Source of the DNA: DATKNA01 sp963755755
GTDB taxonomy: Bacteria; Actinomycetota; Actinomycetes; Actinomycetales; Kineosporiaceae
NCBI GenBank assembly: GCA_963755755.1
Contig: CAVWLJ010000003.1
Location: forward strand, 1-64,000
DNA length: 64,000 nt
Reading direction: 5' to 3'
In this document: piece after piece, positions 36,129 through 44,983 of the stretch
Layout: every line of letters starts with the position of its first letter
Numbering within the stretch: position 1 is the first letter of the stretch
Made by a program: the position numbers and the translations under genes
The notes under the pieces: model-generated
Database searches by the model: none
What the model saw: only the letters and a program-made list of their open reading frames with translations
Told to the model about the DNA's origin: nothing

Positions 36129-37117
36129 GCCGCGGGCTCCTCGGCCCGGGCCGCCTGCTTCGCGGCGTAGGCCGACGCCGCCTCGCGGACCCAGGCACCC
36201 TCCTCGTGCGCCCGGCGCCGGTGCTCCATGCGCTGGGCGTTGCACGGGCCGTTGCCCTTGAGCACGGCGTAGAACTCGCTCCAGTCGATCACGCCGAAGC
36301 GCCAGTGCTCGCCGTCGAAGTGCAGGTCGGGGTCGGGCAGCGTGAGGCCGAGGACCTGCGCCTGCGGGACGGTCATGTCCACGAAGCGCTGCCGGAGCTC
36401 GTCGTTGCCGTGCCGCTTGATGCCCCACGCCATCGACTGCGCCGAGTTGGGCGAGGCCTCGTCCGGCGGTCCGAACATCATCAGGCTGGGCCACCACCAC
36501 CGGTCGACGGCGTCCTGCGCCATCGCGTGCTGCTCGGGCGTGCCGTGGCTCAGCGTGTGCAGGATCTCGAAGCCCTGCCGCTGGTGGAAGGACTCCTCCT
36601 TGCAGATGCGGACCATCGCCCGGGCGTACGGCCCGTAGGAGCAGCGGCACAGCGGGACCTGGTTGACGATCGCGGCGCCGTCGACGAGCCAGCCGATCGC
36701 GCCCATGTCCGCCCAGGTCAACGTCGGATAGTTGAAGATCGAGGAGTACTTCTGCCTGCCCGCGTGCAGCAGGTCGAGGAGCTCCGCGCGGTCGACGCCG
36801 AGGGTCTCGGCCGCGGAGTAGAGGTAGAGCCCGTGGCCGGCCTCGTCCTGCACCTTGGCCATGAGGATGGCCTTGCGCCGCAGGCTCGGGGCCCGGGTGA
36901 TCCAGTTGCCCTCCGGCTGCATGCCGATGATCTCGGAGTGCGCGTGCTGGGCGATCTGCCGGATCAGCGTCTTCCGGTAGCCCTCCGGCATCCAGTCGCG
37001 CGGCTCGATGCGCTCGTCGGCGCCGACGAGCCGGTCGAACTCGGCCTGGCGCTCGGCGTCCCCCGCCGGCTCGCCGGCGTCCGGCGCCGGTGCCGGACCG
37101 AAGTCGTTGCCGTACAC
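36125..37117 (-). CDS. paaA: Phenylacetyl-CoA 1,2-epoxidase catalytic subunit PaaA
   Basis: Di-iron oxygenase that epoxidises the ring of phenylacetyl-CoA. About 330 residues, intact. GTG 37117 (GTGTACGGCAAC, family start MYGNDF) follows GGAGGG by 7 bases. Iron-ligand regions are KAILMAKVQDEAGHGLYLYS (E-x2-H) and RICKEESFHQRQGFEILHTL (E-E-x2-H). VIDWSEFYAVLKGNGPCNAQ and RMEHRRRAHEEGAWVREAA end the conserved part. First gene of the paaABCDE operon, with a PaaR-type palindrome upstream. Confidence 0.97.
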   Translation of the reverse strand: MYGNDFGPAPAPDAGEPAGDAERQAEFDRLVGADERIEPRDWMPEGYRKTLIRQIAQHAHSEIIGMQPEGNWITRAPSLRRKAILMAKVQDEAGHGLYLYSAAETLGVDRAELLDLLHAGRQKYSSIFNYPTLTWADMGAIGWLVDGAAIVNQVPLCRCSYGPYARAMVRICKEESFHQRQGFEILHTLSHGTPEQHAMAQDAVDRWWWPSLMMFGPPDEASPNSAQSMAWGIKRHGNDELRQRFVDMTVPQAQVLGLTLPDPDLHFDGEHWRFGVIDWSEFYAVLKGNGPCNAQRMEHRRRAHEEGAWVREAASAYAAKQAARAEEPAA

Positions 37118-37144
37118 CCGCTGCCCTCCGCACTCCTGAAACCG

Positions 37145-37158
37145 ACCGAACGTTCGGT
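37145..37158. promoter_or_regulatory. Probable PaaR operator upstream of paaA
   Basis: ACCGAACGTTCGGT is a perfect 14-bp palindrome, 28 bp before the paaA start. The identical palindrome occurs at 51268-51281 between paaN and paaK. It fits ACCGNNCGNNCGGT, the core I recall for TetR-type PaaR of actinobacteria. The tetR gene at 48792 is the likely owner. Confidence 0.8.
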
Positions 37159-37310
37159 TCCAGTATCCGGAGGGGCGAAGCGCAGGTCAACCGCATCCGC
37201 CGGTCAGCGCGGTCGTCCGGGGCGCAGGAGAAGGTGCGAGCGCCGGGTGCAGCGGGCCATGCCGGGCTGACCGGACTGAGGACAAGGTGATGGAGGGGGC
37301 ATCCGTGAGC

Positions 37311-37347
37311 GCTGTGCACTGAGTCGGACAGCGACTCAGTGCACAGC
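37311..37347 (-). terminator. Perfect 15-bp hairpin
   Basis: Left arm 37311-37325, loop GGACAGC, right arm 37333-37347, fully complementary (GCTGTGCACTGAGTC and its complement). It lies 54 bases beyond the VOC-protein stop on the minus strand and 150 bases upstream of paaA, so it should insulate the paa operon. Confidence 0.8.
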
Positions 37348-37400
37348 GGCGAGAAAGGGCCACCCCCGAGCGTCAGCCCTCGACGGTGGCAGGGCGCCGC

Positions 37401-37769
37401 CTACTCCTGGATCACGGACAGCACGTTCCCCGCGGGGTCGGTGAACCAGGCGATGAGGGGGCCGCCGCCGCGGAAGACGCCCTTGTCGTCCTGCTCGAAC
37501 CCGTCGTAGCGCACGAACTCGACGCCGCGGCCCGCGAGCTCGTCGACGGCGGCCTCGACGTCCGGCACCGGCAGGTTGAGGATCGTGAACGTCGCCGGCT
37601 GGTGGTTCGGCTTGGGGTAGACGAGCACCTGCGCTCCGTTGGCCACCGTGAGGCGGAGCATCCCGTACTCCTCCTTGACGGTCATGCCGAGCGTCCCCTC
37701 GTAGAAGCGGCGCGCGGCGGGCACGTCGTCCACGGAGAACCCGCTGAAGGCCCGGCTCGTGTCGATCAT
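37401..37769 (-). CDS. VOC-family (glyoxalase/bleomycin-resistance-like) protein
   Basis: About 122 residues, intact; ATG (complement of 37767-37769) behind AGAGGAACG. Two beta-alpha-beta-beta-beta modules: FSGFSVDDVPAARRFYEGTL with MTVKEEYGMLRLTVANGAQV, and FTILNLPVPDVEAAVDELAG with PLIAWFTDPAGNVLSVIQE. Metal-binding residues of true glyoxalases are not all obvious. Substrate unknown; likely monocistronic. Confidence 0.87.
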   Translation of the reverse strand: MIDTSRAFSGFSVDDVPAARRFYEGTLGMTVKEEYGMLRLTVANGAQVLVYPKPNHQPATFTILNLPVPDVEAAVDELAGRGVEFVRYDGFEQDDKGVFRGGGPLIAWFTDPAGNVLSVIQE

Positions 37770-37821
37770 CGTCGTTCCTCTCGATCGTCGTCCGGATGGT
37801 GACGACGCCGAGGTCCCGGAC

Positions 37822-38178
37822 TCATCGGCCCGGCACCCACCCGGCGGGCCGCTCCCGCTTCGGCAGCTTCGCGACGACCATGTCGTACGACCCGTCGACG
37901 GCCTCGAGGAGCTCGTCGTCCGGGATCGGACCGTCGAGCCGCAGGACGTTCCAGCCGCTCCGCCCGATGTACGGCATGACCGTGGCGTGCTCGGGGTATC
38001 GCGCGAGCCACTCGTCGGCCTCCTCGCGGCTGGCGCCGCACTTGACGCCGATGGTCTCCTCACCGATGAACGCGAAGATCTTCTGGCCGACCTTCGCCAC
38101 GTGGTCGCCCTCCCACGGCTGGTCGGGCCAGGCGCCCGGCTTGTCCAGGCAGTACGCGCGCATGCTGTCGGCGTCCAC
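37822..38178 (-). CDS. MmcQ/YjbR-family protein
   Basis: About 118 residues from GTG 38178. MRAYCLDKPGAWPDQPWEGD, VAKVGQKIFAFIGEETIGVK, WLARYPEHATVMPYIGRSGW and LDGPIPDDELLEAVDGSYDM follow the MmcQ/YjbR fold (double-wing DNA-binding-like, role unknown). Intact. A paralogue with the same sequence order lies at 40033-40359, two genes away. Confidence 0.88.
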   Translation of the reverse strand: MDADSMRAYCLDKPGAWPDQPWEGDHVAKVGQKIFAFIGEETIGVKCGASREEADEWLARYPEHATVMPYIGRSGWNVLRLDGPIPDDELLEAVDGSYDMVVAKLPKRERPAGWVPGR

Positions 38179-38221
38179 GCCCCGATGATCCTCGCTCCGC
38201 GGTCCCAGAGGCCAGTCAGAG

Positions 38222-38623
38222 TCAGCGGCGGACGTCGGCCGGGCCGTCGGTGAGTGGCAGCCCGTCGGCCGCCCAGGCCTCGACGCCGCCGACCACGTCC
38301 GTCGCACGCCACAGTCCGACGGCCCTCAGGCTCGCCGCGGCGAGGCTGGAGCTGTAGCCCTGCCGGCACAGGACGACGACCTCCAGGTCGTAGCCGGTCG
38401 CTTCCGGGATCGCCGCACCGCTCCCCGGGTCGAGGCGCCACTCCAGGACGGTCCGATCGATGACGAGCGCCCCCGGCACCTCGCCCTGCGCCGCGCGCTG
38501 CCACTCGGTGCGGGTGTCGACCAGCAGCGCGCCGGCTCGGGCGGCGTCCCAGGCCTCCAGCGGCGTCAGGCGCCGGACGCCGGTGCGCGACTCCGCGAGC
38601 AGACCCTCGACCCCGTCAGCCAC
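38222..38623 (-). CDS. Rhodanese-like domain protein
   Basis: About 133 residues from GTG 38623. RRLTPLEAWDAARAGALLVD, TRTEWQRAAQGEVPGALVID and the active-site loop VVLCRQGYSSSLAAASLRAV (catalytic Cys in C-R-Q-G-Y-S) are present, then DVVGGVEAWAADGLPL. A single-domain sulfurtransferase, moving sulfane sulfur to an unknown acceptor. Intact. Confidence 0.9.
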   Translation of the reverse strand: MADGVEGLLAESRTGVRRLTPLEAWDAARAGALLVDTRTEWQRAAQGEVPGALVIDRTVLEWRLDPGSGAAIPEATGYDLEVVVLCRQGYSSSLAAASLRAVGLWRATDVVGGVEAWAADGLPLTDGPADVRR

Positions 38624-38674
38624 GGGCTCATCCTGACCGCGTCCGTTCCCCTCGCACGTCGGTACGGTTCCTGG

Positions 38675-39958
38675 GTGACCGAGGGCAGGGACCAGGCGCG
38701 GCAGCGGACATCGGGAGCGGCGTTCGCGGCGGCCATCGGTGCGGCCGGAGGAGCGGCGCTCGCCTCCCGAGGCGGTCGCCGGGCACGCGTTCTCGCGGCC
38801 GTCGCCGGCGGCGTCGCGCTCGCGGCCACGGACGCGGCCGCCCGCGCCGTGCAGCGGCCGAACGAGATCCCGGCGCTCTGGTCGCGCATCGCCGCGAGCA
38901 CCGCGCTCGCGGCACCGCTCGGCCTGGTGCTCGATCGGGCCACCGGTCGGCGGCCCGTCGCCGTCGGCGTCCTCGTCGGTGCGCTCGCCGGCGCCCTCGG
39001 CGTCCGGCCCCAGAAGGCCGTGCTCGGGCCGGCGGTCGGTTTCGCCGTGGGACGTGCGGCCGTGACCGGTGGACGCCGGCCGAGCGGCGCGCAGGTGGCC
39101 GCGGCGACGATGCTGGCTTACCGGACCACGTCGGCCGCGCTCTTCCGGGACGGGCAGGTGAGCCTGCTCGCCGACGCCGTGCCGGCCGAGGACCTGCCGT
39201 TCGTCGTGCCGCTCGAGGCCAGGACCAGGTACGTCGGCACCGGCTACGTCGGTGACCTCGCCGAGGTGCTGGGCGGCCGGTACGTGCCGGCGGCAGCGGA
39301 CGCCGGCATCGTCGCGTCCCTCGACGAGCTGGCCGGGCCCGACTTCGACCCGGCGGCGGCGCACCCGCTGGTCCGGGAGTTCTACGAGCACACGACGCGC
39401 TTCGGCCTCGACATCGTGCCGGAGTGGCGGGCGTGGATCCGGCCCGGTTACCTGCTCTACCGCTCCCTGGTCGCGCGCCCGCTCGGGCAGGCCAACGTGC
39501 CGATGAACCAGCGCGAGGCGCTGCGCGGCGTCCGGAGCCGCATCGACACGATCGAGCGCCCCGACCTGCCGACGATCAGGGGATGGATCCGCTCCTTCGC
39601 CGACACCGACGAGCCGATCTACGTGGGCATCTACACGACGTACCGGGACGGCGACCGCGGCTACGTCAGCGTCGGCTTCCCGGTGCCGCAGGGGAACTTC
39701 ACCGCGACGCTGCTGCCGACGGCGGCTCCGGGCGGCGGACTCGTCCTCACCAGCCACAGCGAGCTGCGCGACCCCGGGCACTACCTGACGTTCGTCGACC
39801 CGGAGGATCGCCGGCTGACCGCACTCGCCGTCCGGGGATTCGGTGAACGACTGGACGTGCGCGTCGAGAACGGCGAGCTCACCGCGGACCACGCCTTCGA
39901 CCTGTTCGGTTACCCGTTCCTCGTGTTGCACTACCGGATCACGCGCAAGCCCGCGTAG
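38675..39958 (+). CDS. Conserved membrane-anchored protein of unknown function
   Basis: About 427 residues, intact; starts at GTG 38675. The first ~150 residues hold four Ala/Gly-rich helices (SGAAFAAAIGAAGGAALAS, VLAAVAGGVALAATDAAARA, AASTALAAPLGLVLDRATG, VLVGALAGALGVRP). The rest is a large soluble domain: HPLVREFYEHTTRFGLDIVP, PVPQGNFTATLLPTAAPGG, FDLFGYPFLVLHYRITRKP. No family is recognised with certainty. The ribosome site is weak, so a later start is possible. It diverges from rhodanese. Confidence 0.75.
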   Translation: MTEGRDQARQRTSGAAFAAAIGAAGGAALASRGGRRARVLAAVAGGVALAATDAAARAVQRPNEIPALWSRIAASTALAAPLGLVLDRATGRRPVAVGVLVGALAGALGVRPQKAVLGPAVGFAVGRAAVTGGRRPSGAQVAAATMLAYRTTSAALFRDGQVSLLADAVPAEDLPFVVPLEARTRYVGTGYVGDLAEVLGGRYVPAAADAGIVASLDELAGPDFDPAAAHPLVREFYEHTTRFGLDIVPEWRAWIRPGYLLYRSLVARPLGQANVPMNQREALRGVRSRIDTIERPDLPTIRGWIRSFADTDEPIYVGIYTTYRDGDRGYVSVGFPVPQGNFTATLLPTAAPGGGLVLTSHSELRDPGHYLTFVDPEDRRLTALAVRGFGERLDVRVENGELTADHAFDLFGYPFLVLHYRITRKPA

Positions 39959-40032
39959 CGCGGAGCGGGACGGCGACCACCGGCGGCGTGCGCCTCTGTC
40001 AGCGAGGTGACGGCCGCCAGGCCGTCGGGCGC

Positions 40033-40359
40033 TCACGCCTTCGCCAGCTTGGAGACGACCAGGTCGTACGACACGTCCACCGCCTTGAGGAGCTCCTCGT
40101 CGGGGATCGCGCCGTGCAGGCGCAGGACGTTCCAGCCGGACCGGCCGATGGAGGGCATCGCGCCGCGTCGTCCGGGTACCGGGCCAGCCACGCGTCGGCC
40201 TCCTCCCGGGTGGCGGCGCACTTGACGCCCACGCGTGTCCTCCCCGAGGAAGGCGAAGACCTGCGAGCCGATCTTCACCACGGGGTCGCCCTCCCTGGGC
40301 TCGTCCGCCCGCGCCCCGGGCTTGTCGAGCGCGTACCTGCGGATCGTGACCGCGTCCAC
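40033..40359 (-). CDS. MmcQ/YjbR-family protein (second copy), frameshifted
   Basis: From GTG 40359: VTIRRYALDKPGARADEPRE and PVVKIGSQVFAFLGEDT, then (shift near 40235) GVKCAATREEADAWLARYPD, then (shift near 40165) MPSIGRSGWNVLRLHGAIPD and ELLKAVDVSYDLVVSKLAKA. Clear paralogue of 37822-38178. Two single-base shifts, one next to a GTGTCC run; probably sequencing errors. Confidence 0.82.
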   Translation of the reverse strand: MDAVTIRRYALDKPGARADEPREGDPVVKIGSQVFAFLGEDTRGRQVRRHPGGGRRVAGPVPGRRGAMPSIGRSGWNVLRLHGAIPDEELLKAVDVSYDLVVSKLAKA

Positions 40360-40544
40360 GCGACCAGCCTGCCAGGCCCGGCACGACCTGCGCGCCGGCG
40401 CCGGACGGGAGCCGGATCGCCCCGAAGTGCGCACGAAAGCCGAGCCCTTCTGTCTTTCGCGCCATTGTCGCCGGAAACGGACGGCGCTAACGCTCTGCGG
40501 CACCCCTCAGCGCCGAGGGGTCCAACCCTCGACGGGGGATCGTC

Positions 40545-43076
40545 ATGATCAGACGGCGAAGTCTTCCACTCCTTCTCTTGACGGCGGGAGCGCTGGTGGC
40601 CGCGATGGCGGCTCCCGCCGCCGCCGGATCCGGCGGGGGCAGCAAGCCGTCCGCCACCTCGATGCTCGCGAAGGGGTCTCGAGCGGCCGCCTCCGCATCG
40701 ACCGTCCAGCGGGCCGCGGAAGCGCCGGGCGAGACCGACGCGGACGAGGCCGAGAACCTGCGGGCGCGGGACGCGTTCCTCCAGTCCATCACCGCCGCAC
40801 CCGCCGTGGTCGCACCGATGAACGCGCTCGTGGCCGCACGTTCGGCCGCGGATCACCTCCCCTCCTACGGCGGGCCACTGGGCGGAGGTGACGAAGAAGC
40901 CCTTCGTCAACGACCCGATCAACCGCGGCGCCAACTACGGCGTGGGCTGGGGTCTCGTCACCGGCCGCATGACGGCCTTCACGGCCGCCGGACGCGCGGT
41001 CTACGCCGGATCGGCCAGCGGCGGCGTCTGGCGTTCCTACGACCAGGGCGCCACCTGGCGGGAGATCGACCGAGGCCTCCCGCGCCTCGCCGATCGGCGC
41101 CCTCGCCACCGACCCCCGTGACGGCTCGGTCTGGGTCGGAACCGGCGAGCCGAACAACAGCTCCGAGGGCCAGTACGGCGTGGGCATCTACCGCCTGGCC
41201 CGCGGCTCGGACACCTGGCGCAGGGTCGGCGGGACCGAACTGTTCGGCAACGCCGTCCACCGGATCGCCTGGATCAAGGGCTACGTCTACGCGGCGACCA
41301 GGTGGGGGCTGTACCGGCGGTCGGTGCACGCCTCGCGGTCGGCGCACTGGTCGCCGGTGCTGCAGCCCGCCGGGCCCAAGAAGTACCCGCCGAGCTCGGA
41401 GGTCACCGACGTCCTGACCGTTCCCGGCAGCCACGGCCGGCAGATCCTCGCCGTCGTCGGCTGGGCCGGCTACAGCAATCCTCCGGGTGTCGAGTACAAC
41501 GGCTTCTACGTCGGCACCGGCGCGCGCGGCAGCTTCCGGAAGGTGACCCCGACCGGGGACATCAACCCGGCGACGATCGGCCGGACGACGCTGTCCTCCT
41601 CCGGCGGCTGGCTCTACGCCGTCGTCCAGGACACCAGCACCGGCGACCTGCGGGGGCAGGGCGCCTACGTCTCCACCTCGGGCCGCCCGACCGGGCCCTG
41701 GACGCGGATCGCGACCGTCGACAAGCTCGCCGCCTCGGGTTCGGCTCTCGGCGACGACGACGAGCGACTACTACCCCGGCGTCCAGGCCGACTACAACCA
41801 GTACATCCTCGCCGACCCCGCCAACCGCAAGCACGTGTACCTGCAGCTGGAGGAGGTCTTCGAGTCGGTCGACGGCGGCGCGACCTGGAAGGCCGTCGGC
41901 CCGTACTGGAACTTCGACATCTCGTGTAACCCGACGGGCAACACCCCCTACGCGTGCCCCCCGACGACACACCCCGACCAGCACGCCGGCATGATCCTCA
42001 AGGGGCAGTTCTGGGCGGGCAACGACGGCGGCGTGTGGCGCCGGCCGGTCTCGTGGCACGACCGCGGGCAGTGGACCAACCTCAACGCCACGATCCACAC
42101 CCTGCAGGACTACTCGATCGACGTGGGCAAGGTGCCGAGCGGGCTCGCCTACTGGGCGGGTACGCAGGACAACGGCGAGCCGTACACCCGGACCGACATG
42201 AGCACCGTCGAGCAGGCCTTCACCGGTGACGGCGGAGACACGATCGTCGACCCGAACAACGGCGACCGGGCGGTCGAGGAGTACGTCTACCTCGACATGT
42301 ACCTCACGACGGACGCCGCGACGAACACCCTGCGGGAGATCTCGCCGTCGTGCCTGACGGCCACGAATCCCCCGGCGGTGTGCGACCCCAGCCCGCGCTT
42401 CATCGCCCCCATCGAGAAGGACGTCAACAACCCGGACCACTGGGTCGCCGGCGGCCGCTACGTCTGGGACGACACGAAGTCGTGGGCGACGGTGTGCGCC
42501 GGCGCCACGTGCGACTGGAAGATCGCCTACGACACCGGGGCCGGTAACTCGACCACCGCCCTGGCGGCCAACGGTGCGGTGACGTACGCCGGCTGGTGCG
42601 GTGGCGGCTGCAACCCGCCGACCTTCAGCCGTGGGATGGCGACCAACTACGGCGGGACGTGGCACCAGCTGTCGCTCGCCGGGCTGCCGAACCGGTACAT
42701 CACCTCGATCGCCGTCGACCCCAAGAACGCGGCGCACGTCTACGTCAGCTTCGGCTCCTACAGCCGTCGCTGGATCCCCGACGCGGGCGTGGGTCACGTC
42801 TTCGAGTCGACCAACGGCGGCGCCTCCTGGCGTGACCTGACGGGGAACCTGCCCGACGCGCCCGTCTTCAAGGTGGCCCTGCGCGGTCACCAGCTCATCG
42901 CCGGTTCCGAGGTGGGCGCCTTCGTCCTCGCGAGCGGACGGCACGGCAGCCACTGGGTGCGACTGGGGTCCGGGCTGCCCAACGTCACGGTCTGGGACCT
43001 CGTGGTGGCGCCGAACGGAAACGTCGAGGCGGGCACGCACGGACGTGGCGACTGGGAGCTGGTGATGCGCCACTAG
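40545..43076 (+). CDS. Secreted beta-propeller (sialidase/BNR-like) protein, frameshifted
   Basis: Signal peptide MIRRRSLPLLLLTAGALVAA followed by AMAAPAAAGS. The mature part has several BNR/VPS10-type blade motifs: VYAGSASGGVWRSYDQGATW, VWVGTGEPNNSSEGQYGVGI, VYLQLEEVFESVDGGATWKA, VYVSFGSYSRRW, HVFESTNGGASWRDLTGNLP and a last WRRPVSWHDRGQWTNLNATI-type strand set. Shifts near 40890, 41090 and 41752. About 840 residues when corrected. Several Cys pairs fit an exported protein. Family members include sialidases and xyloglucanases, but no catalytic residues could be assigned, so the activity is open. Confidence 0.82.
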
Positions 43077-43106
43077 CACGACCGACCGAGTGAACGACTG
43101 ACGTGA

Positions 43107-43151
43107 CCGGGGATGCCGGGTTCGGAGCCACTCCGACCCGGCATCCCCCGG
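43107..43151 (+). terminator. Strong hairpin terminator after the secreted protein gene
   Basis: Left arm 43107-43127 and right arm 43131-43151 are complementary over about 20 bp with two small irregularities and a CCA loop. It starts 30 bases after the stop of the beta-propeller gene. On the other side it lies 22 bases beyond the tetR fragment stop, so it may act in both directions. Confidence 0.8.
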
Positions 43152-43172
43152 TCGCTCGCCCGACCGGCCGCG

Positions 43173-43419
43173 TCAGCCGCGCAGACCGTCGAAGGCGAGC
43201 CGGACGACGGCGTCCGCGAGGTCGGCCGGCGCCATGCGGGTGTGCCGGGCGGCGCGCGCCGCGGCGCCGTCGGGGCGGTACCACTCGACGAGGGAGTTGA
43301 TCATCCCGAACAGCAGCCGGGTGACGACGGCCGGGTCGAGGTCGGCCCGCAGGTCGCCCTCGTGGGCCGCCCGGGCGACGAGCCCGGCGACGATCTTGTC
43401 GAAGCCGCGCCGCTGCTCC
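43173..43419 (-). pseudogene. 3' fragment of a paaR-like tetR gene (duplicate)
   Basis: Encodes only the C-terminal domain: QRRGFDKIVAGLVARAAHEG, DLRADLDPAVVTRLLFGMIN and SLVEWYRPDGAAARAARHTR, ending VVRLAFDGLRG. No helix-turn-helix part precedes it; the frame upstream is unrelated. The full-length gene is at 48792-49451. The inner 157 bp of the two copies are almost identical, while the last ~80 bases have diverged. Confidence 0.88.
43263..43419 (-). repeat. 157-bp direct repeat, copy A
   Basis: Matches 48933-49089 with only three mismatches in 157 bp and no gap, in the same orientation, 5.67 kb apart. The repeat starts in GGCGCCGTCGGG and ends in CGCTGCTCC; homology outside it falls off sharply on one side. 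It brackets the glycan operon. Confidence 0.95.
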
Positions 43420-43815
43420 CCGTCGAGCAGACCATCGATGCCGTCGGCCACGCGGCTGTCCTCGCCGGCCCAGTCATGATCACAGCCGGGCACCGCGCCG
43501 ACGTGGTCACCGTGTACGTCAGCGCATACCTCCCGCTCCCCTGGCGAGCCTCACGGCGACGCCGCTCCTGATCCGGCGAGCCAACGGAGGGGCGGTGCTG
43601 ACGAGCTGCATGCAGCTGCGGAACCGCGGCGCCAACCGGGCCTTCGGGCCTGCGGGCGCGGGCCGGTCAGGAGCTGACCGCAGCCGGGAGGTCCACCGTT
43701 CATCTGATCCTCCCCTTCGGCCAGACGCCCGATCCTGCCCATGAGAAGCGGGGGGTGTCGAGTCCGTCGATAAGGTCCATCCAGGCACGTACGCGACGGG
43801 AGGCGCCAAAGACTG
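43420..43815. other. Left junction of the inserted segment
   Basis: About 400 bases. On the plus strand VMITAGHRADVVTVYVSAYL (about 43475-43540) resembles the stretch after the nucleophile elbow of an alpha/beta hydrolase, but it is isolated. A GGGCC-TTCG-GGCC hairpin lies near 43640. No gene is supported; the aminotransferase starts at 43816 after GGGAGGCGCC. Confidence 0.45.
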
Positions 43816-44983
43816 ATGGAACAGATCCGGTCCGAGCCTCCGCATGCCTTGTCCGTGCAGTCGGCGACGATCCCCGTCAACGATATCTCCAGACATGTCG
43901 GACCCTTGATCGCAGAGATCAGCGACTGCTTGCGCCGGGTCGTTTCGAGTGGCTGGTTCGTCCTTGGCCGCGAGGTCCGCGCTTTCGAGGAAGAGTTCGC
44001 GGCCTACCTTGACGTGGCGCACTGCGTCGGAGTGGCCTCAGGCTCGGACGCCCTGGAGTTGGCCCTTCGAGCCGTCGGCGTCACCCGAGGCGACCGAGTC
44101 CTGACCGTGGCGAACGCGGGCGGCTACGCCTCGCTCGCCATCGTGGCGATCGGGGCCACACCCGTCTACGTCGACGTGGATCCCCAGACCTTATTGATCA
44201 GTCCTACCGAGGTGGAAGGCGCAATCGCGGGCTACTCCGAAGATCCGCCGCCACGTGCTGTGGTCGTCACTCACCTGTACGGGCAGGTGGCGGACGTCGT
44301 CGCGCTGCGAGAAGTCACTCACCGGTTCGACATCGCTGTCGTCGAGGACTGTGCTCAGGCGCATGGCGCCTCGCTTGACGGCCGCCGGTGTGGAGGGCTG
44401 GGCGATGCCGCTGCATTCAGCTTCTATCCCACCAAGAACCTCGGAGCCCTCGGGGACGCCGGCGCGGTGACAACCTGCGACGCCGCGGTCGCCGGGAGAG
44501 TTCGGGCGCTGCGGCAGTACGGTTGGTCGGCGAAGTACCAGGCCGATGAACCTGGGGGGCGCAACAGCCGCCTCGACGAGATGCAGGCGGCTGTCCTGCG
44601 CCTGCTACTACCGCGGCTGGACTCCTACAATGCGCGACGGTGTGGGATCGCCACGCTCTATCGGGAAGGTCTCGCCGGGCACCCGAGGCTGTCGCCGATC
44701 GGTTCCGACCGCGCCGGTGAGGTCAACCATCTTTTCGTCGTCCGGACCTCGGACCGTGAAGGACTGCAGCGAATGCTCGCCGATCAGGCGATCTCGACGG
44801 AGGTTCATTACCCCGTGCCGGACTACGACCAACTGCGGTGCGCGCTCAACTGCGCCGGAGGCCCCCTCCTGAGCCGCTACCAGTGACGGAAGCGGCCTGC
44901 CGTGAGGTACTGACCCTGCCGTGCTTTCCCGAACTGCAGGACGCCGAGGTCGTCCGCGTCGCCGATGCGGTGAACGATGGTGA
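43816..44983 (+). CDS. DegT/DnrJ-family dTDP-3-keto-sugar aminotransferase (FdtB/QdtB-like), C-terminal frameshift
   Basis: PLP enzyme that aminates C-3 of a dTDP-3-oxo-6-deoxyhexose. IPVNDISRHVGPLIAEISDC, GVASGSDALELALRAVGVTR, VEDCAQAHGASLDGRRCGGL and the PLP-lysine block FSFYPTKNLGALGDAGAVTT are typical of sugar 3-aminotransferases. A shift near 44840 leads to ACREVLTLPCFPELQDAEVV, the usual ending. The stop is inferred at about 44983, overlapping the next start. The partner gene 46016-46973 makes the 3-oxo substrate and acetylates the product. The sugar stereochemistry (Fuc3N or Qui3N) cannot be read from sequence. Confidence 0.85.

Noticed and set aside
38222..40465. 747-aa minus-strand reading frame across rhodanese and the opposite strand of the 38675 gene
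   Set aside because: Only the last 133 residues are rhodanese; the rest is antisense to a well-formed plus-strand gene and shows shadow composition.
41562..43079. 505-aa minus-strand frame opposite the beta-propeller gene
   Set aside because: Low-complexity Arg/Gly/Val/Asp composition mirroring the real gene's codons; no family features or ribosome site.
43475..43545. Alpha/beta hydrolase gene
   Set aside because: Only about 20 recognisable residues (VMITAGHRADVVTVYVSAYL); no nucleophile elbow or His region around it.
43638..43652. GGGCCTTCGGGCC as a ninth DevR-like box
   Set aside because: One base shorter in the centre than the motif and a perfect TTCG hairpin; it lies upstream of the foreign sugar operon.
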